DNA of 8,809 nucleotides from Oscillospiraceae bacterium (GTDB lineage: Bacteria; Bacillota; Clostridia; Oscillospirales; Oscillospiraceae): NCBI GenBank assembly GCA_016296045.1, contig JAEDKB010000055.1, positions 1-8,809 of the forward strand, in the 5' to 3' direction. Positions 1-6,996 of the stretch are shown here, one piece after another. The position numbers and the translations under genes were made by a program. A model generated the notes under the pieces. The model ran no database searches. It was not told the origin of the DNA and worked only from the letters and a program-made list of their open reading frames with translations. How positions within the stretch are numbered: position 1 is the first letter of the stretch; the number at the start of each line of letters is the position of its first letter.

Positions 1-1
1 G

Positions 2-982
2 CAGAGCTCTGCCCGAAGGCATCAATGCGCGGTTTTGAACTTTGACATCGGCGGCGGCACCACCAACCTTGCGCTGTTTGACTGCGGCAGGCTGGTGGAC
101 ACGGGCTGTCTGAACGTCGGCGGACGACTGATGAAATTTTCGCCGGAGGGCACGCTCACCTACCTTTCCCCTGTTCTGAAACCGTATTTTGATTTCCCTG
201 TCGGACAAAAGCTGCGCGTGCGGGAGCTGCAGCCGGTGATTTCTCTGCTGGTTTCCGTTCTGGAATGGGTTGTAAACGGCAGGGAAACAGGCTTTTCCCC
301 TGCTGACTTTATCACGGACAAGGCGATCCGTATTTCCGGAACGCCGCTTCTGACCTTTTCCGGCGGTGTGGCCGATCTGATCCGAAACCGTCCGGAAGAC
401 CCCTTCGCCTACGGTGATCTCGGTGTGCTTCTCGGCGAAGCGCTCTGCCGCTCCTTTCTCTGCAAAGAACGGTTTTTGCAGGCTGCGGAAACCATCCGCG
501 CCACCGTGATCGGCGCCGGAACCCATACGACCGAATTATCGGGCAGCACGATCTTTTACCGGAACATCTGCTTCCCGATGAAAAACCTCCCTGTTGCGCA
601 GATCACAACGGAAGAGGAAGCATTGGAGCCTGCCGCGCTCGGCAGAATTATCCGCAGCCGCGCAGCGATCTACCGCACGGAGCATGAGCCGTTCGTGCTC
701 GGCATGACCGGTTCGCACAGTCCGAAATTTTCGGAGTTATGTAAACTTGCCGACGGAATCGCAGACGGCATTTCCGAAGAACCGGATCAGCCTCTGCTGC
801 TTGCACTGCGCGAGGACATGGGCAAAGCTCTGGGGCAGGCATTGGCTGCGCTTCTGCCGAAAACGCCGCTGCTGTGTCTTGACGGCATCTCGCTTTCAGA
901 GGGCAGCTATCTGGATATCGGCTCACCCGTTGCCGGCGGACAGGTGCTTCCGGTCGTGATTAAAACACTCGCGCTCGGTTAA
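2..982 (+). CDS. eutA: EutA, ethanolamine ammonia-lyase reactivating factor (5' partial)
   Basis: EutA is an ATPase of the actin/Hsp70-like fold that removes inactivated cobalamin from ethanolamine ammonia-lyase so the enzyme can bind fresh adenosylcobalamin. The visible part has the phosphate-binding motif DIGGGTTN followed by LALFDCG and CLNVGGRL, as in enterobacterial EutA, and the typical end LPVVIKTLALG before TAA at 980-982. The reading frame is open to the left edge. The first codons (2-34) read QSSARRHQCAV, and the C-x-VLN-x-DIGGGT spacing matches E. coli EutA (CRVLNIDIGGGT). The gene therefore continues upstream, and the TTG at 35 lies inside the protein rather than at its start. E. 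coli EutA is about 467 residues, so roughly 140 N-terminal residues are missing, including the first ATPase subdomain. It lies upstream of its client enzyme eutBC, the usual order. Confidence 0.95.
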   Translation, partial: QSSARRHQCAVLNFDIGGGTTNLALFDCGRLVDTGCLNVGGRLMKFSPEGTLTYLSPVLKPYFDFPVGQKLRVRELQPVISLLVSVLEWVVNGRETGFSPADFITDKAIRISGTPLLTFSGGVADLIRNRPEDPFAYGDLGVLLGEALCRSFLCKERFLQAAETIRATVIGAGTHTTELSGSTIFYRNICFPMKNLPVAQITTEEEALEPAALGRIIRSRAAIYRTEHEPFVLGMTGSHSPKFSELCKLADGIADGISEEPDQPLLLALREDMGKALGQALAALLPKTPLLCLDGISLSEGSYLDIGSPVAGGQVLPVVIKTLALG

Positions 983-1016
983 AGCCCGCGCCGCCCTATG
1001 TTTAAATTCTACATTT

Positions 1017-1021
1017 GGGAG
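1017..1021 (+). promoter_or_regulatory. Ribosome binding site deciding the eutB TTG start
   Basis: GGGAG lies 8 bases before TTG 1030, the expected spacing, and overlaps the alternative TTG at 1015. It therefore supports 1030 as the start of eutB. Confidence 0.65.
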
Positions 1022-1029
1022 TTGATTGT

Positions 1030-2391
1030 TTGAAGCTCAAAACACTGTTATTCGGCAAAACCTACGCCTTTCGGGACATTAAGGATGTGCTTGCCAAGGC
1101 AAATGAGGAAAAATCCGGCGACAAGCTGGCGGGCGTGGCTGCTCAGAACGCGGAGGAGCGTGTTGCGGCCAAGGTGGTGCTCGCCCAGCTTCAGTTACAG
1201 GATCTTCGGGAGTATCCGGTGGTTCCCTACGAGGAGGACGAAGTCACAAGAATCATTCAGGATGATGTAAACGAAAGAATTTATGAAGAGATCCGACGCT
1301 GGACGGTTTCCGATCTTCGTGAATGGCTGCTGGCGGAAACCACCGGCAGCGCCGACATTGCACGGCTGCGGCGCGGACTGACCTCGGAGATGGTAGCGGC
1401 AGTCTGTAAGCTCATGAGCAATCTCGATCTGATCACCGCCGCAAAGAAAATGCCGGTCAGCGCACATTGCAACACGACCATCGGTCTGCCCGGCACGCTT
1501 TCGTGCCGCTTGCAGCCGAACCACCCCACAGACGACATTGACGGCATCGTTGCCTCCGTACTGGAGGGCTTGAGCTTCGGCGCGGGAGATGCGGTGATCG
1601 GTCTGAATCCGGCCGGTGACACCGCGGAAAGCGCAAAGCAGATTCTGACACGTTTTGAAGAGATCAAGCAAAAATATCAGATTCCGACGCAGACGTGTGT
1701 GCTGGCGCATGTCACAACACAGATGCGCGCCATAGAAGCCGGCGCACCTGCCGATCTGATCTTCCAGTCCATCGCAGGCTCGGAAAAGGGCAACGCCGCT
1801 TTCGGTTTTGACGCCAAAACCATTGAACAGGCTCGGCAGCTTGCATTGACACAGGGAACGGCAGAAGGTCCGAATGTGCTCTATTTTGAAACCGGTCAGG
1901 GCTCCGAGCTTTCCTCGGAGGCGCATTTTGACAGCGATCAGGTAACCATGGAGGCTCGCTGCTACGGCTTTGCCAAACGTTTTCAGCCGTTTTTGGTCAA
2001 CACCGTCGTCGGTTTTATCGGCCCGGAATATCTTTATGATGCGCGTCAGGTCATCCGCGCCGGTCTGGAAGATCATTTTATGGGCAAGCTGACGGGAATT
2101 CCCATGGGCTGCGATGCCTGCTATACGAACCATATGAAGGCGGATCAGAACGACATTGAAAATCTGGCGACGCTCCTGACCGCCGCCGGATGTAATTACT
2201 TTATGGGAATTCCTCACGGCGATGATGTCATGCTCAACTATCAGACCACCGGCTTCCGTGAAACGGCAACACTTCGGGAGCTGTTCGGTCTGACTGCCAT
2301 TGCGCCGTTTCAGCGATGGCTTGAAAAAATGGGATTTGTTGAAAACGGCCGTCTGACCGCAAAAGCAGGCGACGGCTCCGTCTTTCTGTAA
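1030..2391 (+). CDS. eutB: EutB, ethanolamine ammonia-lyase large subunit
   Basis: This is the catalytic subunit of adenosylcobalamin-dependent ethanolamine ammonia-lyase, which converts ethanolamine to acetaldehyde and ammonia inside the microcompartment. The 453-residue product matches E. coli EutB in length and aligns without visible gaps over its N-terminal 160 residues. The residues known from E. coli EutB to contact substrate fall at identical numbers: Arg160 and Gln162 (RLQPN), Asn193, Glu287 (YFETGQG), Phe329 (VVGFIGPEY) and Asp362 (GCDACYTNH). The start is placed at TTG 1030 because it gives the conserved KLKT-LFG N-terminus and sits 8 bases after GGGAG (1017-1021). A TTG at 1015 in the same frame would add five unconserved residues and has no such site before it. 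A 47-base gap separates it from eutA, and 11 bases from eutC. Confidence 0.98.
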   Translation: MKLKTLLFGKTYAFRDIKDVLAKANEEKSGDKLAGVAAQNAEERVAAKVVLAQLQLQDLREYPVVPYEEDEVTRIIQDDVNERIYEEIRRWTVSDLREWLLAETTGSADIARLRRGLTSEMVAAVCKLMSNLDLITAAKKMPVSAHCNTTIGLPGTLSCRLQPNHPTDDIDGIVASVLEGLSFGAGDAVIGLNPAGDTAESAKQILTRFEEIKQKYQIPTQTCVLAHVTTQMRAIEAGAPADLIFQSIAGSEKGNAAFGFDAKTIEQARQLALTQGTAEGPNVLYFETGQGSELSSEAHFDSDQVTMEARCYGFAKRFQPFLVNTVVGFIGPEYLYDARQVIRAGLEDHFMGKLTGIPMGCDACYTNHMKADQNDIENLATLLTAAGCNYFMGIPHGDDVMLNYQTTGFRETATLRELFGLTAIAPFQRWLEKMGFVENGRLTAKAGDGSVFL

Positions 2392-2396
2392 GGAGG
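2391..2396 (+). promoter_or_regulatory. Ribosome binding site of eutC
   Basis: AGGAGG begins on the last base of the eutB stop codon and lies 6 bases before ATG 2403. It is a near-perfect anti-16S match and should give strong translation of the small lyase subunit directly after the large one. Confidence 0.8.
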
Positions 2397-2402
2397 TGCG
2401 GC

Positions 2403-3293
2403 ATGAACAAGGATGAACTGAAAACGCTGGTAGCGCAGATGCTGCGTGAAATGGGAAAAGACGCGCCGCCGGAACCGGCTGTGAAATCCGGTGCTTACAA
2501 GCCCACGGAGCTTCACGATGATGGGGTGCTGGAGGATATTACCGCTGTGGATCTGCGGACACAATATCTGGTTTCCGAGCCGCACAATGCCGCCGCATTT
2601 CAGGCTCTGAAGCGCAAGACACCTGCCCGTCTGGGTGTCGGCAAAGCCGGATCGCGCTACAAGACCGCGACACTTCTGCGCTTCCGTGCCGACCATGCCG
2701 CCGCACAGGACAGCGTGTTTTCCATGGTGCCGGACGAATTTGCAAAGGCGCACGACTACGTTCCCGTCCAAACACAGTGCAAGGACAAGGATGAGTATCT
2801 GACCCGTCCGGATCTGGGCAGACGGTTTGACGAAACCAACCAGGCTGTCATCCGCAAGGTCTTTGAACATCAGAAGGTATTGCTTGTCATCGGTGACGGA
2901 CTTTCCTCTGCCGCCATCACCGCAAACGCTCCTGACTGCGCCGCCGCCATACGGCAGGGACTGAAAACCTACGGCATCGAGCTTGGAAAGACCCTGTATG
3001 TCAAATTCTGCCGCGTCGGCGCTTCGGATCATATCGGTGATCTGACGGGATGCGATCTGGTCTGTATGCTGGTCGGAGAGCGGCCGGGTCTGGTTACAAG
3101 CGAATCCATGTCGGCCTATCTGACCTACAAGCCGCATCGCGGCATTTCCGAATCGAAACGCACCGTTGTATCCAACATCCATGCACAGGGAGTCGCTCCC
3201 GTGGAAGCGGGCGCGCATATCGCTTCGTTGATTGACCAGATGCTCAAGCGCAAGGCTTCCGGTATTGATCTTGCACGGGAGATGGCAATATGA
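2403..3293 (+). CDS. eutC: EutC, ethanolamine ammonia-lyase small subunit
   Basis: EutC is the small subunit of ethanolamine ammonia-lyase and, with EutB, holds the adenosylcobalamin cofactor. It has 296 residues, against 295 in E. coli. Family segments seen are DLRTQYL (50-56), ARLGVGKAG-R-T-LRFRADHAAAQDSVF (about 75-106), VIGDGLSSAAI (162-172), the cobalamin-site segment MLVGERPGL--SES (222-235) and SNIH--G--PVEAG (257-270). Residues 1-17 (MNKDELKTLVAQMLREM) form a predicted amphipathic helix, followed by a Pro/Ala-rich linker to about residue 30. An N-terminal peptide in this position is known to direct EutC into eut compartments, so this is a likely encapsulation peptide. The stop overlaps the eutL start (ATGA, 3290-3293), indicating translational coupling. 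Confidence 0.97.
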   Translation: MNKDELKTLVAQMLREMGKDAPPEPAVKSGAYKPTELHDDGVLEDITAVDLRTQYLVSEPHNAAAFQALKRKTPARLGVGKAGSRYKTATLLRFRADHAAAQDSVFSMVPDEFAKAHDYVPVQTQCKDKDEYLTRPDLGRRFDETNQAVIRKVFEHQKVLLVIGDGLSSAAITANAPDCAAAIRQGLKTYGIELGKTLYVKFCRVGASDHIGDLTGCDLVCMLVGERPGLVTSESMSAYLTYKPHRGISESKRTVVSNIHAQGVAPVEAGAHIASLIDQMLKRKASGIDLAREMAI

Positions 3294-3958
3294 AGGGTGA
3301 TCTGATTCCGGTTCAGGTGCTTTCCGTGCAGCTCATTGCCAACGCCATGCCCGGTCTGTGCAGGGCGTATGGCTTTCCGGACACGGTGCGTTCTATCGGT
3401 CTGATCTCCACGGACTGCGACGACGCGACGTATATTGCGCTGGATGAAGCAACCAAAGCAGCCAACGTTCGCGTTGTCTACGGCCGCAGCCTGTATGCCG
3501 GCGCTGCAAACGCATCGACAAAGCTGGCCGGCGAGGTCATCGGGATTCTCGGAGGCGCCAATCCTTCGGAGGTGCGAAGCGGACTGCGTGCCGCGGAAGA
3601 AACACTCCGCAGCATCGGGTTTCGCACCGCAAATGACGAGGGTGATATCGTCTACCTCGCGCACAGCATTGCAAGAACCGGCAGCTATCTTTCCGAATTG
3701 GCTCATATTCCGCTCGGTCAACCGCTGGCCTATCTGATTGCGCCGCCGGTGGAGGCAACGGTCGGTCTGGACGCAGCGCTCAAAGCCTCCGACGTAGAGC
3801 TGAAGGAGCTGTTCGCGCCACCCAGCGAAACCAATTTTGCGGGCGGACTTCTGACCGGAAGTCAGTCCGCCTGCCGTGCCGCCTGCGACGCCTTTGCCGA
3901 GGCCGTCTGCGCCGTTGCGGCAAATCCCATCTACACAGGAGGCAGCTATGGAATTTGA
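3290..3958 (+). CDS. eutL: EutL, trimeric (tandem-BMC) microcompartment shell protein
   Basis: EutL is a shell protein with two fused BMC domains. Three copies make a pseudohexameric tile with a gated central pore, proposed to pass substrate or cofactor. The 222 residues match the usual length of about 219. Conserved EutL segments are GLIS-D-DD-TYIA-DEATK (37-56), VVYGRSLYAGAA (62-73), GEV--ILGG-NP (81-92), SRTGSYLS-like ARTGSYLS (128-135), AYLIAPPVEAT-G-DAALK-ADV-like stretch (147-169) and APPSETNF--G-LTGSQSACRAAC (176-199). The ATG overlaps the eutC stop by four bases, and GGGAG lies 8 bases upstream. Its 3' end overlaps the eutE start by 11 bases. No truncation is seen. Confidence 0.96.
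   Translation: MKGDLIPVQVLSVQLIANAMPGLCRAYGFPDTVRSIGLISTDCDDATYIALDEATKAANVRVVYGRSLYAGAANASTKLAGEVIGILGGANPSEVRSGLRAAEETLRSIGFRTANDEGDIVYLAHSIARTGSYLSELAHIPLGQPLAYLIAPPVEATVGLDAALKASDVELKELFAPPSETNFAGGLLTGSQSACRAACDAFAEAVCAVAANPIYTGGSYGI
3937..3942 (+). promoter_or_regulatory. Ribosome binding site of eutE inside eutL
   Basis: AGGAGG lies 5 bases before ATG 3948, within the last codons of eutL. It favours this start over an in-frame ATG at 3876, which would add 24 Pro/Ala-rich residues that merely read the end of eutL in another frame. Confidence 0.75.
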
Positions 3959-5381
3959 TAAGGATCTGCGCTCGCGTCAGGAGACAAGAAATCTGATTGA
4001 ACAGGCACAGCAGGCATTTCAGGCGTTAAAACATTTTGACCAAGCAAAAATTGACCGCATCGCACGGGCGATCTGTGAAGCAGGCAGCGAGCACGCCGCC
4101 GAGCTTGGGAAACTCGCCGCAGAGGAAACCGGCTTCGGCAACCCTGCGGACAAGGAAGCAAAAAACCGCTTTGCCTCGGAGCGTGTATGGCAGGCGGTTA
4201 AGGACATGAAAACCATCGGCATCATACACGAAGATCCCCAAAAGCGTATTTGGAACATCGGCGTTCCTGTCGGTGTCATTGCAGGCATTGTCCCTTCGAC
4301 CAATCCGACTTCCACCGTGATCTACAAAGCCTTGATCTCCCTCAAGGCAGGAAACCCCATCGTTTTTTCGCCCCATCCGAACGCGGTCGCCTGCACGCTC
4401 AAGGCCGCCCAAATCGTTTCACAGGCGGCAGAGGCGGCAGGCGCTCCCAAAGGCTCAATTTCCTGCATCAGTACGCCGACAATGGATGCCGTGCAGGAGC
4501 TGATGCATCATAAGCATGTCCGTCTGATCCTCGCAACAGGCGGAGGTGCCATGGTGCGCGCCGCCTATTCCTCCGGAAAGCCTGCCATCGGCGTCGGCGC
4601 TGGAAACGGCCCTTCCTATATTCACAAATCCGCAGACATTCCCAAGGCGGTTTCCGATATTTTACGCTCAAAAACCTTCGACAACGGTACTATCTGCGCC
4701 TCGGAGCAGAGCATCATTGTTGAGCAATGCTGTGAAGAACGTGTCCGCGACGAATTCAAAAAGCAGGGTGCCTATTTTCTGAACACTCAGGAAGCGGCAA
4801 AGATCGCCTCCGTGCTGCTGCGCTGTGACGGAACGATCAACCCGAAAGTCGTTGGAAAAACCGCTTGTGCCGTTGCAGCGCTCGCCGGAGTATCGGTTCC
4901 GGAAAGCACCCGCGTTCTCATTGCCCGTGAGACGGAGGCAGGTCCGACCCGTCCTTACTCCAGAGAAAAGCTTTGCCCGATCCTTGCCCTGTTTGTGGAA
5001 ACGGATGAAAACAGCATCCTTAAGCGAGCCGTTGAAGTTCTGAACAACGAAGGCGCGGGGCACACCTTCTCCATGCACGCCAGCGACGAAGCAGTCATTC
5101 GCCGTTTCGCGCAGGAGATCCCCGTGTCCCGTTTTCTCGTCAACACGCCCTCCTCCCTCGGAGGTGTCGGCATGACCACCAATCTCTTCCCGGCATTGAC
5201 GCTCGGCTGCGGTGCTGTCGGCGGAAGCTCCTCCTCCAACAACATCGGGCCGCTCGATCTAATCAACATCCGCGCTGTCGCATGGGACGCAAAACAGGAA
5301 GCTGTCTCTGCCGACGCAGCGCTGATTGAATCACTGGCACAGGAAATCCTGCGCCGTCTGCAAAAAGAATCCATTCAATAA
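3948..5381 (+). CDS. eutE: EutE, CoA-acylating acetaldehyde dehydrogenase
   Basis: EutE oxidises acetaldehyde to acetyl-CoA with NAD+ and CoA, the second step of ethanolamine breakdown in the compartment. The 477-residue protein has the aldehyde dehydrogenase fold: GVPVGVIAGIVPSTNPTSTVIYK (about 105-127), LILATGGGAMVRAAYSSG (193-210), GVGAGNGP (215-222) and the catalytic-cysteine segment FDNGTICASEQS with Cys250. GHTFSMH (371-377) and CGAVGGSSSSNNIGP (421-435) are also typical of EutE/PduP. E. coli EutE is 467 residues. The N-terminus resembles clostridial EutE rather than the short targeting helix of PduP. Instead a C-terminal extension (about 453-477, with ALIESLAQEILRRL) follows the catalytic domain and looks like an encapsulation helix. 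The start at 3948 is set by its AGGAGG and by family alignment; it overlaps eutL by 11 bases. Confidence 0.97.
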   Translation: MEFDKDLRSRQETRNLIEQAQQAFQALKHFDQAKIDRIARAICEAGSEHAAELGKLAAEETGFGNPADKEAKNRFASERVWQAVKDMKTIGIIHEDPQKRIWNIGVPVGVIAGIVPSTNPTSTVIYKALISLKAGNPIVFSPHPNAVACTLKAAQIVSQAAEAAGAPKGSISCISTPTMDAVQELMHHKHVRLILATGGGAMVRAAYSSGKPAIGVGAGNGPSYIHKSADIPKAVSDILRSKTFDNGTICASEQSIIVEQCCEERVRDEFKKQGAYFLNTQEAAKIASVLLRCDGTINPKVVGKTACAVAALAGVSVPESTRVLIARETEAGPTRPYSREKLCPILALFVETDENSILKRAVEVLNNEGAGHTFSMHASDEAVIRRFAQEIPVSRFLVNTPSSLGGVGMTTNLFPALTLGCGAVGGSSSSNNIGPLDLINIRAVAWDAKQEAVSADAALIESLAQEILRRLQKESIQ

Positions 5382-5385
5382 CTTC

Positions 5386-5391
5386 AGGAGG
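5386..5391 (+). promoter_or_regulatory. Ribosome binding site of eutM
   Basis: AGGAGG (followed by T) lies 8 bases before ATG 5400 in the 18-base gap after eutE. This is a consensus site with optimal spacing, fitting the high copy number needed for the main shell tile. Confidence 0.8.
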
Positions 5392-5399
5392 TATCAGCA

Positions 5400-5693
5400 A
5401 TGAACACGAACTCACTCGGAATGATTGAAACACGCGGACTGGTCGGCGCGATAGAAGCCGCAGACGCAATGGTAAAGGCTGCGAACGTCCAGCTCGTCGG
5501 CAAGGAACAGGTCGGCGGCGGTCTTGTCACCGTCATGGTACGCGGCGATGTCGGCGCTGTCAAAGCGGCTACGGATGCCGGCGCTGCCGCCGCGGAAAAA
5601 GTCGGTGAGCTGATCTCTGTCCATGTCATTCCCCGTCCGCACACCGAGGTGGATGCCATCTTGCCCAGAGGCCGCGATATTCCCAAAGAATAA
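5400..5693 (+). CDS. eutM: EutM, hexameric BMC-domain shell protein
   Basis: EutM is a single-BMC-domain protein that forms the hexagonal tiles of the compartment facets. At 97 residues it is the same size as E. coli EutM and very close to it: [19 protein letters not shown] (6-24), VKAANV-LVG (25-34), the pore loop GGG (39-41), [21 protein letters not shown] (45-65) and VHVIPRPH (74-81) are all family hallmarks. It is the only single-BMC hexamer gene in the window. EutS or a second EutM/EutK, if present, must lie elsewhere. The stop codon abuts the eutT start with no gap. Confidence 0.97.
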   Translation: MNTNSLGMIETRGLVGAIEAADAMVKAANVQLVGKEQVGGGLVTVMVRGDVGAVKAATDAGAAAAEKVGELISVHVIPRPHTEVDAILPRGRDIPKE

Positions 5694-6377
5694 ATGCTCT
5701 ATACGGAAGAAAACGTCCGTGCCTGCATCCGCAACCAAAACGGAAAACGGGTTTTTCCGCTCGCGCAGGGAGATCGGCTCACCCCATCGGCACGCGACTG
5801 GCTGAAAAGCGAAAACATCAGCATCGTTACGCCTCAGGCAGCCGTCTCCTATACGACCCCGTTCGGCGGCGATTTCAGTGTAAAGCCGGAGGAATTGACG
5901 CATCTGCACGGGAACGTTCTTGTGCCGAAAACACATCCGCGAATCGCGTTTCGCGGAATGATCGATGCGCTGGAAGCAGAGATTCTGCTCTGTCAGAGCA
6001 TCTGCGACGACGCTCTGAGCGCTCCCCTGCAGGAGATGCTGGACTTTACCCGCACGCTGATCCGGGCAGATGTGCTGGGTGAGCCGGTGAAAGAAACAAC
6101 GCTGTGCGGCTTGAATGAGGATGAGCTGCGCGAACACAGCCACCATCCCGAAAAGTATTACGGGCAGGCGCATTTCCTGCCGCATTTCAGGGACGGCCGC
6201 ACCGTTTTGCAGTTAAACCGTCTGCGAACCGTCGTGCGGCAGACGGAGCTTGCCTGCTGCCGCGCCTTTACGGATTCCTGCGGAAAATGTATTCGTCCCG
6301 ACATTGTTCGGGCGCTCAACCGTCTTTCCAGTCTTTGCTGGATTCTGATGATTCGCTGCAAGGCCGGAAAGCTATAA
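5694..6377 (+). CDS. eutT: EutT, ATP:cob(I)alamin adenosyltransferase (CCxxC-less type)
   Basis: EutT makes adenosylcobalamin, the cofactor of EutBC, from reduced cobalamin and ATP. The 227-residue product aligns with EutT: RLTPSARDWL (28-37), THLHGNVLVPKTHPRIAFRG (69-88), RADVLGEPV (124-132), GLNEDELREHSHHPEKYYG (139-157), LNRLRT-VRQTE (174-185) and RPDIVRALNRLSS (201-213). The HX11CCX2C metal motif of Salmonella/E. coli EutT is absent: the stretch between the N-terminal region and THL (about 48-68) has no cysteine. A second EutT class without this motif is known, for example in Listeria. Unusually, cysteines 188, 189, 196 and 199 (CCRAFTDSCGKC) cluster just before RPDIV, where E. coli has none. 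ATG directly follows the eutM TAA, and I see no convincing ribosome site, so translation probably depends on termination of eutM. Confidence 0.92.
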   Translation: MLYTEENVRACIRNQNGKRVFPLAQGDRLTPSARDWLKSENISIVTPQAAVSYTTPFGGDFSVKPEELTHLHGNVLVPKTHPRIAFRGMIDALEAEILLCQSICDDALSAPLQEMLDFTRTLIRADVLGEPVKETTLCGLNEDELREHSHHPEKYYGQAHFLPHFRDGRTVLQLNRLRTVVRQTELACCRAFTDSCGKCIRPDIVRALNRLSSLCWILMIRCKAGKL

Positions 6378-6379
6378 AA

Positions 6380-6385
6380 AAGGAG
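6380..6385 (+). promoter_or_regulatory. Ribosome binding site of the PduL-type phosphotransacylase gene
   Basis: AAGGAG lies 8 bases before ATG 6394. An in-frame GTG at 6388 is only 2 bases away from it, too close to be used, so this site decides the start. Confidence 0.75.
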
Positions 6386-6393
6386 AAGTGCGC

Positions 6394-6996
6394 ATGAGTC
6401 TTTCTGTCGATGAATTGACCGAAATGATAAAAAAACGCCTGTTTATTGAACTGGAGGCCTCCGGTCGCCACGTCCACTTAACAAAGCAGGCCGCGCTCCG
6501 GCTGTTTGGTCATGCGCTGACCGAAAAACGTCCGCTGTCTCAGCCGGGACAGTTTGTCTGCAACGAGCGCGTCACGCTGGTGACGGAAAAAGGCCGTCTG
6601 GAGCATGTTGCCGTACTCGGGCCGGAACGCAAAGAATGTCAGGTAGAGCTGTCCCTGACAGACTGTGTCACGCTGGGCATTCGTGCGCCGATCCGTCTGA
6701 GCGGTCACACGGAAAACACGCCCGGTCTTACCCTGCAAAACGGCGAGGCAAGTCTGCGGCTTGATTCCGGCGTGATTGTCGCGCAGCGCCATATTCATAT
6801 GACACCGGAGGATGCGGCGCTGCACGGCCTTTCCGACGGAGAGAGCGTGAATCTCAAAACACTGACGGGTCGTCCGCTCACCTTCGATCAGGTGATCGTC
6901 CGTGTCAGTCCCTCTTTTTGTACCTTTGCCCATCTGGACTATGACGAGGCAAATGCCTGCGGCTTTCAGAAGGGTGATCTGGGGATCATTGTATGA
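6394..6996 (+). CDS. pduL: PduL-type phosphotransacylase (EutD role)
   Basis: This is a phosphate acyltransferase of the PduL family, unrelated to Pta. It converts acetyl-CoA to acetyl phosphate, regenerating CoA inside the compartment for EutE. The 200 residues contain two similar metal-binding barrels. The family histidines appear as RHVHL (His26, His28), RHIHM (His133, His135) and His180 in FAHLDYDEANACG (178-190), where PduL normally has a H-x-D-x-DEANA motif. These are the expected zinc ligands by family knowledge. Residues 1-16 (MSLSVDELTEMIKKRL) precede the first barrel as an amphipathic helix, as in Salmonella PduL, whose N-terminus is an encapsulation peptide. In Firmicute eut operons this enzyme is often labelled EutD. 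No acetate kinase gene is present here. The last four bases overlap the next gene. Confidence 0.95.
   Translation: MSLSVDELTEMIKKRLFIELEASGRHVHLTKQAALRLFGHALTEKRPLSQPGQFVCNERVTLVTEKGRLEHVAVLGPERKECQVELSLTDCVTLGIRAPIRLSGHTENTPGLTLQNGEASLRLDSGVIVAQRHIHMTPEDAALHGLSDGESVNLKTLTGRPLTFDQVIVRVSPSFCTFAHLDYDEANACGFQKGDLGIIV

Noticed and set aside
3..38. Possible frameshift at the start of eutA, because another frame reads RALPEGINAR just before VLNFDIGGG would begin
   Set aside because: The frame of eutA itself is open to the left edge and its preceding residues (HQCAVLNFDIGGG) match the C-x-VLN-x-DIGGGT pattern of known EutA proteins. The other frame is best explained by chance.
971..991. Imperfect hairpin GCGC-TC-GG, loop TTAAAG, CC-C-GCGC over the eutA stop codon
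   Set aside because: The stem is short and interrupted, there is no T-run after it, and the loop lacks the A1/G4 pattern of EutV-binding hexaloops. I do not call it a terminator or antiterminator target.
1195..2217. Long open frame on the minus strand opposite eutB (340 codons), and similar ones at 2310-3218, 5412-6185 and 7904-8770
   Set aside because: They lie exactly opposite well-conserved eut genes, have no recognisable domains or ribosome sites, and are expected by-products of GC-rich codon use.
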